Part shown: piece after piece, positions 33,369 through 42,200 of the stretch
Layout: every line of letters starts with the position of its first letter
How positions within the stretch are numbered: the stretch's first letter is position 1
Program-made: the position numbers and the translations under genes
DNA from: Woeseia sp.
GTDB taxonomy: Bacteria > Pseudomonadota > Gammaproteobacteria > Steroidobacterales > Woeseiaceae
Reading direction: 5' to 3'
Assembly (NCBI GenBank): GCA_021773015.1
Contig: JAJFKW010000001.1
Location: 2,773,305 to 2,837,304, forward strand
Length of the DNA stretch: 64,000 nucleotides
The notes under the pieces: model-generated
What the model was told of the DNA's origin: nothing
The model's input: only the letters and a program-made list of their open reading frames with translations
Database searches by the model: none

Positions 33369-34016
33369 ATGCAAAAAACTCGTATATTTGTCTTCGATGC
33401 AGATGGTGTCGTTATCGAGCCATGGGGTTTTGCCAACGTGTTGCAACGCGATTTTGATATTTCGAAAGAGGATACGCTGCCATTTTTTGCAGGACCGTTC
33501 CAATTGTGTCTTTCGGGACATGCGGAGCTCATCGAGTCGCTGCGGCCATTTCTTAAGCGTTGGAATTGGTTTGGTTCTGTAGAAGAATTTGTCCAGCTTT
33601 GGTTGCAGGCAGACGATCAGCCGCGCGATGATGTTGTAACCTTGATCCGGAAACTGCGTGCGTCCGGTTTCTGTTGTTATCTAGCTTCAAATCAAGAGGC
33701 AATACGCGCGAACTACATTCGGAATACGATGGAGTTCGAAAGTGAATTTGACGGCCTATTCTTTTCCTGTGATCTTGGTGTGGCCAAGCCCGACCTGGGA
33801 TTTTACCAGGCCATTGCCGAACAGTTAACTAGGGAGCCGGAGTGTATTTGGTTTTGGGATGACACCGAAGAATGTGTTACAGGAGCGCAGCGCGCTGGCT
33901 GGAATGCGTTTGTGTATGACTCTCCAGAGTCAATCACAAGTATCACCGAACGATATGCTGTATTTGAACCTGTAGTTCCCGTCCCAATTCTTGCGATGTC
34001 AAAAGTCCCGCAGTAA
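33369..34016 (+). CDS. Cassette gene: HAD superfamily hydrolase
   Basis: I use ATG 33369; an upstream TTG at 33351 would add six residues. The 215-residue protein has HAD motif I VFDADGVV (Asp nucleophile), motif III Lys in VAKPDLGFY and motif IV FWDDTEECV with two Asp, and an alpha-helical cap between. This is the haloacid dehalogenase/phosphatase type (HAD-IA). A small phosphorylated metabolite is the likely substrate. Only weak attC traces precede it (about 33268-33345). Confidence 0.75.
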   Translation: MQKTRIFVFDADGVVIEPWGFANVLQRDFDISKEDTLPFFAGPFQLCLSGHAELIESLRPFLKRWNWFGSVEEFVQLWLQADDQPRDDVVTLIRKLRASGFCCYLASNQEAIRANYIRNTMEFESEFDGLFFSCDLGVAKPDLGFYQAIAEQLTREPECIWFWDDTEECVTGAQRAGWNAFVYDSPESITSITERYAVFEPVVPVPILAMSKVPQ

Positions 34017-34047
34017 GCTGGTCGTGAAACTGGTTTTGATGTTGGAT
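34014..34047 (+). repeat. attC-like right half (truncated site 8)
   Basis: Right after the HAD gene: GTAAGCTGGTCGTGAAACTG, ending GATGTTGGAT. GTTGGAT fits GTTRRRY, but the left arm is missing, so this is a deleted or minimal site of about 34 bases. Confidence 0.4.
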
Positions 34048-34054
34048 TGAAATT

Positions 34055-34432
34055 ATGAATTGTTTTAAACATAACACAGTACCTGCCATAGGAATCTGCA
34101 AATCGTGCTACAAAGGTCTGTGCTCGGAATGCGCGCGCGACGTCGGACAAGGGCTCGCCTGCGAGGGTTTATGCGAGAATGGTGCAGCTGAACTCGACGA
34201 AATGAACGAACGCGGCAAAAAGATTTACGGAATTGGAAAGTACAATACGAGAATTCCGTCCAGCGGCGTGCTGATGTGGGGAGCAGTTTCAATCGCGCTG
34301 TGGATACTTGTCGCTGTCTTGTTCTATACGACAGGGCGATTCAGCTGGGATGTGGCGGCTCCGGCTATTTTCGTCTCCATTATTTCCGCGTTTGCAGTCT
34401 ATAGTGCTCGGCGAACCGGGCTAAAGTGTTAG
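34055..34432 (+). CDS. Cassette gene: B-box zinc finger membrane protein
   Basis: The 125-residue protein starts with a bacterial B-box-like zinc motif (NCFKHNTVPAIGICKSC then LCSECARDVG with paired Cys/His), a short charged linker and two membrane helices near residues 72-91 and 98-118. This layout (cytosolic zinc module plus two helices) is common in bacterial proteins of unknown role. It lies 8 bases after the truncated attC-like site. Confidence 0.6.
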   Translation: MNCFKHNTVPAIGICKSCYKGLCSECARDVGQGLACEGLCENGAAELDEMNERGKKIYGIGKYNTRIPSSGVLMWGAVSIALWILVAVLFYTTGRFSWDVAAPAIFVSIISAFAVYSARRTGLKC

Positions 34433-34439
34433 CTGCAGC

Positions 34440-34546
34440 CAAACATTGTGCGGTACCTATCGCTCGAATCGCACTCGTCACATATTTTGCAATAAGCAAC
34501 CGTCATGGCAGATACTTGATGCACGCTGGCTAGGACCTTAGTTGAC
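34440..34546 (+). repeat. attC-like site 9
   Basis: From AAACATTGTGCGGTACC to GCTGGCTAGGACCTTAGTTGAC; the middle GGCAGATACTTGATGCACGC matches the site at 54967-55072. The last box merges with the next start codon (GTTGACATG). About 107 bases. Confidence 0.5.
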
Positions 34547-35167
34547 ATGTCACGATATGGCGCAGGTAGTTATCGTCTTTGGCTTGGGCAGCCCGTAAAT
34601 GCTGCACTGGTTACTCCACCGATGTCCCTTCGAGTTGTGATCATTCTTTCCATTCTTAGCGCAACGGGCACGCTGTTCTTTGGCGTCGCAAATCAGCTGT
34701 CATTCGGCGGCGCGCTAGTTACCTCGTTTCCGCAAATAATTTTTTTAGTTCTTTGCTATTTTTTGCTGCCGATACTCATAGCGCACACCATTTCTACGAA
34801 CTGGCCGATTAGTCGAATCCTCATTAGTACTTACTTATTCGCCGTTGCCTTTCAGGCTTTCGTCTATGTGGATACATTGAGAATCGGTTTAGAACTCAAG
34901 GCGCTGTACGCGGCTGGAATCTTCGCGTCTTTCGTAGGTGCAATGTGGTGGTTGTTCGGTAGCAAGAAGCTGCGAATCTATTATTCGTTGATCGTTGGTG
35001 AGGGATTGCCGGACGACATTGAAGGGCGAGCGGACGATCTGCTTGCTCCTGGACGAATGGGGCGAATATTCGGGCGCATTTCCAATGTGGTTGGTCCGTA
35101 CTCGGAAGGAGCTGTTGTAATCATCGTGCTAGTCTTCATGTTCTTCGCGCTTACAACGTACGGCTAA
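34547..35167 (+). CDS. Cassette gene: multi-pass membrane protein
   Basis: A 206-residue protein with about five hydrophobic segments (near 27-45, 60-80, 88-106, 118-137, 185-203). The pattern and N-terminal soluble stretch recall Yip1/DUF-type small permease-like proteins, but I see no defining motif. ATG overlaps the end of attC-like site 9. Its product would be an integral inner membrane protein of unknown function. Confidence 0.5.
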   Translation: MSRYGAGSYRLWLGQPVNAALVTPPMSLRVVIILSILSATGTLFFGVANQLSFGGALVTSFPQIIFLVLCYFLLPILIAHTISTNWPISRILISTYLFAVAFQAFVYVDTLRIGLELKALYAAGIFASFVGAMWWLFGSKKLRIYYSLIVGEGLPDDIEGRADDLLAPGRMGRIFGRISNVVGPYSEGAVVIIVLVFMFFALTTYG

Positions 35168-35306
35168 CGAAAGAAAGTCCGATGGTTGGTGTTCGACAAT
35201 TCGCAGTGGATACGACGAGTTTGATATTTTTTGCCTGGTACGGACATAAACGGGCCTACGGAGCTGCCTGATCGAAACCACGGAAAAACTTCTACTAAGA
35301 CTCTTA

Positions 35307-35723
35307 TTGACTGCTTTTCTTTGTGCAGGAATATATTTCGCAGTAATGACTATTTCAGAATTTCGGCTGGCGTCAGAAACAACAGAGTGGCCAACGACAC
35401 AAGGAACAATAGTCAAATCGGTAGTTCACGGCGGCGGTAAAAGGGCGCGGCACCAGTTGCTCTATGTCTATCAGGTCGACGGGCGTCAATATAGTGGTCA
35501 TCGCGCGACGCTTAGGGATGGTCTGATCAAATACCGGACATCTGATCGCGCGCAGCTTTACCATGAAGGGCGGGAAGTTGCAGTTTACTATTCGCCAACT
35601 CAGCCGGGGAGTTCCGTATTGGAGACAGGAATTCACTGGCCGGGAGTCTGGTTTCATATATTTGCTGCATTGGTTACCACTGGCATTGGCGGGGGTGGCC
35701 TCTATTTGACGTTTCGAGCTTGA
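35307..35723 (+). CDS. Cassette gene: DUF3592 membrane protein
   Basis: A 138-residue protein (TTG start at 35307; a CTG further upstream is possible). An N-terminal helix, then the DUF3592 core: WPTTQGTIVKSVV, a strand YVYQVDGRQYSGHRATL, REVAVYYSPTQPGSSVLE, and a second helix at the end. The domain lies outside the membrane between the two helices. Activity is unknown. The gap before it (35168-35306) shows no clear attC. Confidence 0.65.
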   Translation: MTAFLCAGIYFAVMTISEFRLASETTEWPTTQGTIVKSVVHGGGKRARHQLLYVYQVDGRQYSGHRATLRDGLIKYRTSDRAQLYHEGREVAVYYSPTQPGSSVLETGIHWPGVWFHIFAALVTTGIGGGGLYLTFRA

Positions 35724-35786
35724 TTCAGATGCTCGCCGATGATGGTTGACGAAATTAGTCACCTGCCCAAGCAATAGCGCGGCGAC

Positions 35787-36200
35787 TTATAGGCCGGACC
35801 AGTGAATATCCGCGGCCTCGCCAACTCCGCCGGGTTTTGCGTCGGCGCCAAGTGTATAGATATCTGGTTGTATTTCATCGTATCGATAAAGATACGGATT
35901 TCCCCAAGGGTCCACCGGCAGCTTTTTGATGTACAGGCCTTCTTTCCAATTTGGCGCTTCCGTTTTGGGTGGTCTCTCAATCAGAGCACGAAGTCCGATT
36001 TCGGTTGACGGATATCTGTAGTTGTCCAGTCTGTAAAGCGAGAGCGCGGAATCGATGGTCCGAATGTCGATTTTTGCTGCTTGTATACGGGCGTCCGTCA
36101 CTCTGCCGAAGACGCGAGTAACTACCAGCGTGGCAAGAATGCCCAGTATAGTTACGACAACTAGGATCTCGATTAGCGTGAACCCGTCTCTTCTTTTCAA
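35787..36200 (-). CDS. gspG: Orphan type II secretion major pseudopilin-like protein
   Basis: A 137-residue protein with a perfect type IV prepilin start: MKRRDG, then FTLIEILVVVTILGILATL, with Glu at +5 after the cleavage site. The C-terminal domain has the GspG features LPVDPWGNPYLYRYDE and TLGADAKPGG. It is the major pseudopilin of type II secretion, but no other gsp gene is in the window. It is the only minus-strand gene inside the cassette array and has no attC at either end. It could be a relocated copy or a lone pseudopilin for another system. Confidence 0.8.
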   Translation of the reverse strand: MKRRDGFTLIEILVVVTILGILATLVVTRVFGRVTDARIQAAKIDIRTIDSALSLYRLDNYRYPSTEIGLRALIERPPKTEAPNWKEGLYIKKLPVDPWGNPYLYRYDEIQPDIYTLGADAKPGGVGEAADIHWSGL

Positions 36201-36229
36201 AGTCGCTGCTCAAAAGAGTTAATATATTC

Positions 36230-36257
36230 GTGTAAACGTTCTAAGACGGCGTTAGGG
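36230..36257 (+). repeat. Weak attC-like right half
   Basis: TTCTAAGACGGCGTTAGGG resembles the shared attC right arm and ends in GTTAGGG. The left arm is not evident. The rest of 36201-36501, upstream of the next gene, shows nothing else recognisable. Confidence 0.25.
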
Positions 36258-36501
36258 GTTAATTTCGCCATTTGAATACCTGAACGCATCACGGTGGATC
36301 GCCGGAATAGAAGTTCGGTCGACTTCGAAATCCGACTTACTACTGCGCGTAGTCATCTGATCCGAAAAGTGGTGGTCGGGCAAGACAAATGCGTACAAAT
36401 TAGCGACTGAAGATAGGGGTCACCTTGCAGCAACTTTCTGAATCGGATGGTGAGTTAAATCACTCCGAAACACCCAATCATTATCTTGAGCAGAATTACG
36501 C

Positions 36502-36717
36502 ATGGCAATTCCTGATAAGAGCGAAAAAATAGTTCGATTTGGTTGTGGATTTATCTTCGGTCTCCTCGTCGGCGGAATCAATACTGTATATTTCTTGCAT
36601 GATGCCGGCTACGGCACGGCGGCTATTGTCCTTGTCCTAGCCGTGATCTCTGCATTTTTGTCAATGAGGTGTGGAAGTGTATTTTGGCGGTGGATCGCGA
36701 AATGGATATCGTTCTGA
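36502..36717 (+). CDS. Small two-helix membrane protein
   Basis: A 71-residue protein with two membrane helices (residues 14-34 and 40-58) and short charged ends, KSEKIVRFGCGFIFGLLVGG at the start. ATG follows a weak site. No family recognised. It could be a cassette gene, since it is short, on the plus strand and has no promoter-like sequence that I can see. Confidence 0.5.
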   Translation: MAIPDKSEKIVRFGCGFIFGLLVGGINTVYFLHDAGYGTAAIVLVLAVISAFLSMRCGSVFWRWIAKWISF

Positions 36718-36886
36718 TGATCGTAACTTTGCCCAGCAATAAGTAAGAAAATGATTCGTTACATCATGCTACCCTTATCGCGGAATGGTATTCAGCATGT
36801 AGCGTTTACGAATATTGCATTCGTTGTTCAAGCTCATGTCAGAATTCGGCGGACTCTCGTTTGGATGTACTCAGCGCAGAAGAGCG

Positions 36887-37306
36887 ATGCGACTATTTGA
36901 AATTCTAATCTTATCTAGTAGTGCAATTATTGCTGTTCTCGGGTTAATGCACCTATTGGTGACATTCCGCGGACCTAAGCTAAGACCTAGAGATGAGGGT
37001 CTCTTGCGAATGATGCGATCGGTATCTCCGGTTATATCCCAGCAAACTACTATGTGGAAGGCGTGGATAGGGTTCAATGTTAGTCATAGCATGGGCGCAA
37101 TTCTTTTCGGATTGGTATATGGATTTCTCGCAACCAATCACACGACTTTGTTGCTTCAATCCTCGTTTCTGGCGTTGGTTGGTGTTCTGGTTTTAATTAG
37201 CTACGCAATATTAGGGTGGCGATACTGGTTCAATATTCCGCTCATTGGCATTTCGTTGTCTTTGTTTCTCTACGTCGCTGCATACGCAATTGTTTATGCA
37301 ACCTGA
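36887..37306 (+). CDS. Four-helix membrane protein (LIC_13387-like)
   Basis: I favour ATG 36887 (MRLFEIL), which starts directly with the first membrane helix; ATG 36836 would add 17 residues. The 139-residue protein has four hydrophobic segments and the central KAWIGFNVSHSMGAILFGL motif, which is typical of a family of small membrane proteins of unknown role (LIC_13387/DUF-type). It sits in the plus-strand run between 36 and 38.5 kb where attC sites are no longer clear. Confidence 0.55.
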   Translation: MRLFEILILSSSAIIAVLGLMHLLVTFRGPKLRPRDEGLLRMMRSVSPVISQQTTMWKAWIGFNVSHSMGAILFGLVYGFLATNHTTLLLQSSFLALVGVLVLISYAILGWRYWFNIPLIGISLSLFLYVAAYAIVYAT

Positions 37307-37434
37307 GAATTCACCCAAATCGCAATGCTGTCAAACACGTCGGGATTCTTATTGCCGTAATTTGGTAGTTGTTTTCGAAGTGCTCGAGCCCTCTACTCGG
37401 TAGAGGCAGTTTACTTGATTGGGTCGGTGCTCAA

Positions 37435-37845
37435 ATGGAATTAACCGTCAACGGTGACAAAATCGCCGGGCTCGTTTCAAACCGGCAAATCGAACAATCA
37501 ATTAGGAGCCTCACGGGAGAAGGTGACTCTTTTGCCATTCTTGCTCGGGGCGAGCAGGTATACATTCAGACATCTGCTGCGCCGAGCGATGGATTTCTGC
37601 TTGAGTATCGCGATGGTTCTGAGAATGAGCACTACTCCTGTTCCAATTTCGAGCTGACTGCTGACCAAGTGATACGAGCATTTCAAAGCTACCTTGCGGA
37701 CGACGGGCGCTGGAAAAGCGAGCTGGAATGGCAGCCGCAAGTGTTCGATTATTTGGGAAGGTCGGGTTCGGGAAGGAAAGTGTTAGTCGCCATCGGACTA
37801 CTGATTGCAGGGCTTGTGGTATGGAAAGTGTTTTTTTCGGCCTGA
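37435..37845 (+). CDS. Tail-anchored soluble protein of unknown function
   Basis: ATG 37435 gives 136 residues: a soluble domain with strands (MELTVNGDKIAGLVSNRQIE, FAILARGEQVYIQTSA, FLLEYRDGSENEHYSC) and one C-terminal membrane helix (VLVAIGLLIAGLVVWKVFF). The frame upstream to 37369 has no better start. The domain resembles small immunity or DUF-type proteins seen in cassettes, with no clear family. The C-terminal anchor would put the domain in the cytosol. Confidence 0.5.
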   Translation: MELTVNGDKIAGLVSNRQIEQSIRSLTGEGDSFAILARGEQVYIQTSAAPSDGFLLEYRDGSENEHYSCSNFELTADQVIRAFQSYLADDGRWKSELEWQPQVFDYLGRSGSGRKVLVAIGLLIAGLVVWKVFFSA

Positions 37846-37911
37846 CACAACCTGTGCAATTTGGCGAATCCTACGTTGGGCGGTGGATGATTGATGTGAG
37901 AGAGGTGCGCG

Positions 37912-38244
37912 ATGCTGGTGAGAACAAAAAGCGATCAGGTCTGGAAGCAATTACCCGAAGACGGTGTCGAGTTCTGTGGGCTGCGGCAGAACGATACTAA
38001 TGGCGGAGCTGGCTTGGTAAGAATGAGAAAAGGTGCTCGATTTCCTCGTCATGGCCACCCGGGCTGGGAGGAAGCGCTGATGTTGAGTGGCGTCGTAAAC
38101 ATCGGTGGCAATCGCCTAGTCGAAGGCGACTATTTGTTCACGGAAGCTGGAGAAACGCACGATGCAGTAGCGGAAGAAAGTGTTGTATTCTTCGTCTCTT
38201 CCGAGAAGGGAATTGAATTGTTGTCAGAAGACGGCGATCAATAA
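37912..38244 (+). CDS. Cupin-domain protein (ChrR/anti-sigma cupin-like)
   Basis: A 110-residue single cupin: LVRMRKGARFPRHGHPGWEEALMLSGVVNIGGNRL, then EGDYLFTEAGETHDAV. The HGH-x3-EE arrangement gives the metal site His/His/Glu, with a later His in ETHD. It matches the ChrR-like cupin form that can bind zinc, here as a stand-alone protein rather than fused to an anti-sigma domain. It is on the plus strand in the cassette-like run. Confidence 0.7.
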   Translation: MLVRTKSDQVWKQLPEDGVEFCGLRQNDTNGGAGLVRMRKGARFPRHGHPGWEEALMLSGVVNIGGNRLVEGDYLFTEAGETHDAVAEESVVFFVSSEKGIELLSEDGDQ

Positions 38245-38423
38245 GTATTTGGATCATATCCCGCACCTTTGGCTTTCGCCTCATGCCCCGGATTCTGATT
38301 GAGCGCACCAGGTGTGCACCGTAATAACCTCTTGTCGTCAGGTAGTACGTCGGTCTTATGATGAATCCCGATATCAGAAGTACAGTGTATATTTGAATGT
38401 AGGCAGTTCTTGATGTCGATAGA

Positions 38424-38561
38424 ATGAACGTCTCAGTAGGTCTGCCGTGCTCTGACAAAGTAATTTGCGGTGCGATTAGCTGGGGTATTCTCCTAATAGT
38501 TGCAATGGTAATTGTCGTTTTTGCGATAAAGCTTTGGCGCGAGTGGAAAAAGCCTCGGTAG
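38424..38561 (+). CDS. Small single-helix membrane protein (45 residues)
   Basis: A short frame starting MNVSVGLPCSDKVICGAISW encodes 45 residues: a short polar N-terminus, one hydrophobic helix (about 17-36, WGILLIVAMVIVVFAIKLW) and a basic end (REWKKPR), the normal layout of small membrane proteins with a cytosolic positive tail. The ribosome-binding site is weak (GATAGA). It lies in a stretch without other genes. Confidence 0.45.
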   Translation: MNVSVGLPCSDKVICGAISWGILLIVAMVIVVFAIKLWREWKKPR

Positions 38562-38688
38562 ACACTCGATTTTGGCCGCCCATATCGGGGCGTTCTTCTC
38601 TTGCGTATAAAGCGGTGACCAATTATCGCCCAATCTCCTGAGTCCGCTACAAGTACTCGTTGTCATATTGGTGCACGAAAAGTTAGCG

Positions 38689-38810
38689 ATAACCGCATTG
38701 CAGTTTTGCGAATTGAAAGCGCGTTGCCTCGCCGTTCCATAGCTGTAGCCCTTCTTGCATCCGTAAGTGCCTGTCCGTAAGCTAACTTCGAGTCAGCTTG
38801 GACGATAGGT
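38689..38810 (+). repeat. attC-like site 10 (end of the first array)
   Basis: Left part near ACCGCATTGCAGTTTTGC; right part GTAAGCTAACTTCGAGTCAG then CTTGGACGATAGGT. The right box GATAGGT lacks GTT. It lies six bases before the following ATG. The left border is uncertain. Confidence 0.45.
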
Positions 38811-38815
38811 GGCAT

Positions 38816-39190
38816 ATGAGGTTGATTTTAGCTGCACTGGTGTTGGTCATATTGATGGGATGTCCCATCGTATACAAAGGTGTGATCAAAAATGACACGG
38901 TGGCGTCCATGTCGGTAATTTATCCTTGGAGCGAAGAATTCGAAGGAATAAATGCCGGCGCGGAAAAGCGTGTTCACCTATTTTTTCCAAGCTGCATTGA
39001 AGTGCTAGCAAACGGCGAGTCGAGGTACTTCCAGGCACCGCATCGAACGGACGGGCCCGAGGATGCTTTCGATAACAAGATGTTCGCAGTGCATGTGGCG
39101 CTACAGTACTCGAATGCAGGACTCTTTTTCGCGAGCCCGTCGCAGGGCTTGGTCAAACTCAATGAAGTTGATAGTTGTGATCACAAATAG
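38816..39190 (+). CDS. Cassette gene: putative lipoprotein
   Basis: ATG 38816 follows the attC-like site and starts a lipoprotein signal (LILAALVLVILMG-C, lipobox LMGC near residue 15); the longer frame from 38798 would add residues from the attC. The mature protein of about 110 residues has strands (VIKNDTVASMSVIYPWSEEF) and an acidic/aromatic middle. No family recognised. It is the last gene before the CHAT block. Confidence 0.55.
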   Translation: MRLILAALVLVILMGCPIVYKGVIKNDTVASMSVIYPWSEEFEGINAGAEKRVHLFFPSCIEVLANGESRYFQAPHRTDGPEDAFDNKMFAVHVALQYSNAGLFFASPSQGLVKLNEVDSCDHK

Positions 39191-39240
39191 TACACAGCAG
39201 TTTCTGCAATCTTGTAGATCTTCCACCGTGCACCGGTAGC

Positions 39241-42200
39241 ATGAACGCCACTCGTAGAGTGCGGCTATTGATTATCGCGCTTGGTGCGGTTATTTGCTCA
39301 GCAGCAGCGTGGGCGGAAGATGATATTCTCAATTCCGGTCTGATCGTCGCCTCGATTAGCAATGGCCGAGCCTATGCCGATGGGCGCATGATGGCGGGCG
39401 ACAAACTGTTGCGGTGGAGACGCCTCGATGCAAACGTTGACGGCGAATTGATTACCCCCATCGACTTGCTAAAGGCACAATTTGACGAGGCGCCTCTTGG
39501 GCAAGTTGAGTTGCTACGTGAGCGGGAAGGAAATCGGGAATGGGTCTTTCCTGAAATCGAGTGCTGGTGCTTGCAGGTTCGGCCGCCAGGTTCGGGACCC
39601 GCTTGGGCCGAATATGACACCTTATTAGATCCGTTCGAGTCGGGTGATATAACGCCAATCATCGACGTAATTGATCGTGTCGTTGCGCAGACACAGGTAC
39701 CGCAGTCCAGAGTTTGGCTACTAAGCAATGCGGCAGCGTGGACGCTGGCGAACGACAAGGTCGTCTCTCAGTCTTTCGTCGAGCTTGCAGCTACAGAAGC
39801 TGAACGTCAGGACGACAAATACGTTGCGGCAATTGTTTACTTGCTGCAGGCAAAACGTCTAAGCAGGCGCAGTCAATTCGAAGACGCGCTTAGCGCTCAC
39901 AACGCGGCGCAGGCAATTTGGGAATCGATGGAAACGTCGTCTCTGTTTTTGGCCCATTCCTATGAGCATGCGGGTCGCGCATCGCTACGCTTAGGGGACA
40001 GCGATGCGGCGAAGCGACTGTTTGAGCGGTCGCTGGATATACGACGTGATCGAGCACCTAAGAGTTTAGCGGTTGTAGAAAGTCTAATGGCGCTAAGCTC
40101 GTTGAAAACAACTCTTGGCGACGTCGACCAGGCAGAACAATTGCTGACCGAAGCGTTGGCCACCACCGAAGCGATAGCGCCAAAGGGGTTAACGATAGTC
40201 CGGGTTTTGGTCGGGCTGGGTTCCGCTACTATGAAACGTCAAGATTTCCTGGCGGCACGAGGGTATTTTAGCAAAGCCGATGACGCGGGTAGGGGCATCA
40301 TTACCGGTACAGCGAACGAGGCCGCCGTCGTGAACAACCTCGGTGTTGTAAGCTATGAACTCGGAGAATACGAAGCGGCGAAGGGCTATTATCTAAGAAC
40401 GCTGGCGCTCGTCGAGAAAACGAAACCGCGCTCGAGACAAGTTGCCGGTATCCACGGAAACCTGGGCGTGTTGGCGTTGCAGCAAGGACGGCTCGACGAA
40501 GCCCAAGCCGAATTAGAAAAAACACTTGAAATTGAGAGCGCCATTTCGCCGGCAAGCTTGGATGTCGCGAGGTCCTACAACAATCTCGGAATAGTCGCTA
40601 GAGAAAAGGGCGACCTGCGAGCAGAATCGGTCTATCAGCAAAAGGCACTCAACATAAATCTGGCGACCGCTCCAGCGGGTCTCGGCGTTGCTGATAATCT
40701 CGCCAACCTTGGTAGCAATGCGATGGCACGCGGAAAATTGCAGGAGGCGGAGACATACTATTTGCGCGCACACGAAGTTAGGCATCGAATTTCACCCGAG
40801 GGCGCTCGCACGGCAAAAAGTTATCAGGATCTCGGCACAGTTGCGTTGTCACGGCACAACTTCGATGTTGCCACCGAGCACTTCGAACACGCATTACAAC
40901 TGCATCGCAAACAGAGTCAGAAAAATGTCGACATCGCTGCGGCACTTTCGAGCCTGGGTTCGGTTGCGGCGCTTTCCGGCGATCACGCTACTGCAATAGA
41001 TTACTACGCGAGCGCTCTGGAAATGGTGCGTGAACTGGCGCCCGATAGTTACCGGGAGTCGGCACTTCTTGCCAAGCTCGGTAAACTTGCAATGGGTAAC
41101 GATGACTTGGTACTCGCAGGCCGGCATTTCGACGCAGCCCTAGAGCTGCGCCAGAAGAGCGCCCCCGATAGTGTTGTCGTCGCGGAATCCCTAGCGGATT
41201 TGGGTGCGCTGAATTTGCGACGCGGACAGTTGATTCCTGCAGAAGAAGCGCTGCAACGTGCTCGCGTTATTTTCCAGCGCCTTGCACCGGGGAGCCTTGC
41301 CGGTGCCGAAGTGTCTTCAAAATTGGCAGGCATTTTTCAGGACAAAGGCAATACCAAGAGCGCGCTCGAAATGTACGCTGCTGCACTCGAGGATTTGGAG
41401 AGTTTCACAGGATCGTACGGCGGCGTACAAGAGGATCGCGCCGAGTTGCGTGCCAGGAACCAAAAAATCTATCGCCAGTATATTCATGCCTTGGTCGATG
41501 CTGGGCAGGTCAGCAAAGCATTTCACGTGCTTGAGCGGTCCCGAGCGCGAGGGCTGGTCGAACTATTGGCTGAACGGGAATTGGATTTCGACGCCGACCT
41601 TTCTATCGAAGTCGAACTGGAGCGACGCAAAGCGGCGGTCCAATCAGATCAGATTCTCGCCAAGTTGGCCGACGAAACGGCAAGCTTGGACGAGCAACAG
41701 ATCGACGAACTACTACAGCAGTTAGCGACTTTAAGGCGTAGCCAGAGTGAACTGCGCGAGCGCATACGAAGAGAGTCGCCAGCGTTTGCCACTTTGACTT
41801 ATCCGGATGCGCTCGACGCAAACATGGCACGCGCGACACTGGAGCCGGGAACATTGATGTTGGCCTACAGTGTTGGGGACGATGACACGCTCGTGTTTGC
41901 GCTGACCCAGGGTGATGATCCCATGGCGTTTAAGGTCGAGCGAAGCGGTGGTGAACTACGCAATGATATTGAAGCATTTAGAACCGCGTTGCAGGCCGGT
42001 TCCGCTGCCAATGCGGAAGCAGTGCAATCTCCAGCGGCTCGCTTATCCGAATCACTACTAGAGCCAGTTGCGCCACTTCTCGAAAGCGCCGAGAGAGTGC
42101 TAATTGTTGCAGATGGACCACTGCACGTATTGCCGTTTTCCACTTTACCTCCGCCTTCGATCGCAAGTTCGGATCAGGCTGCGCCGAGTTTTCTGCTTGA

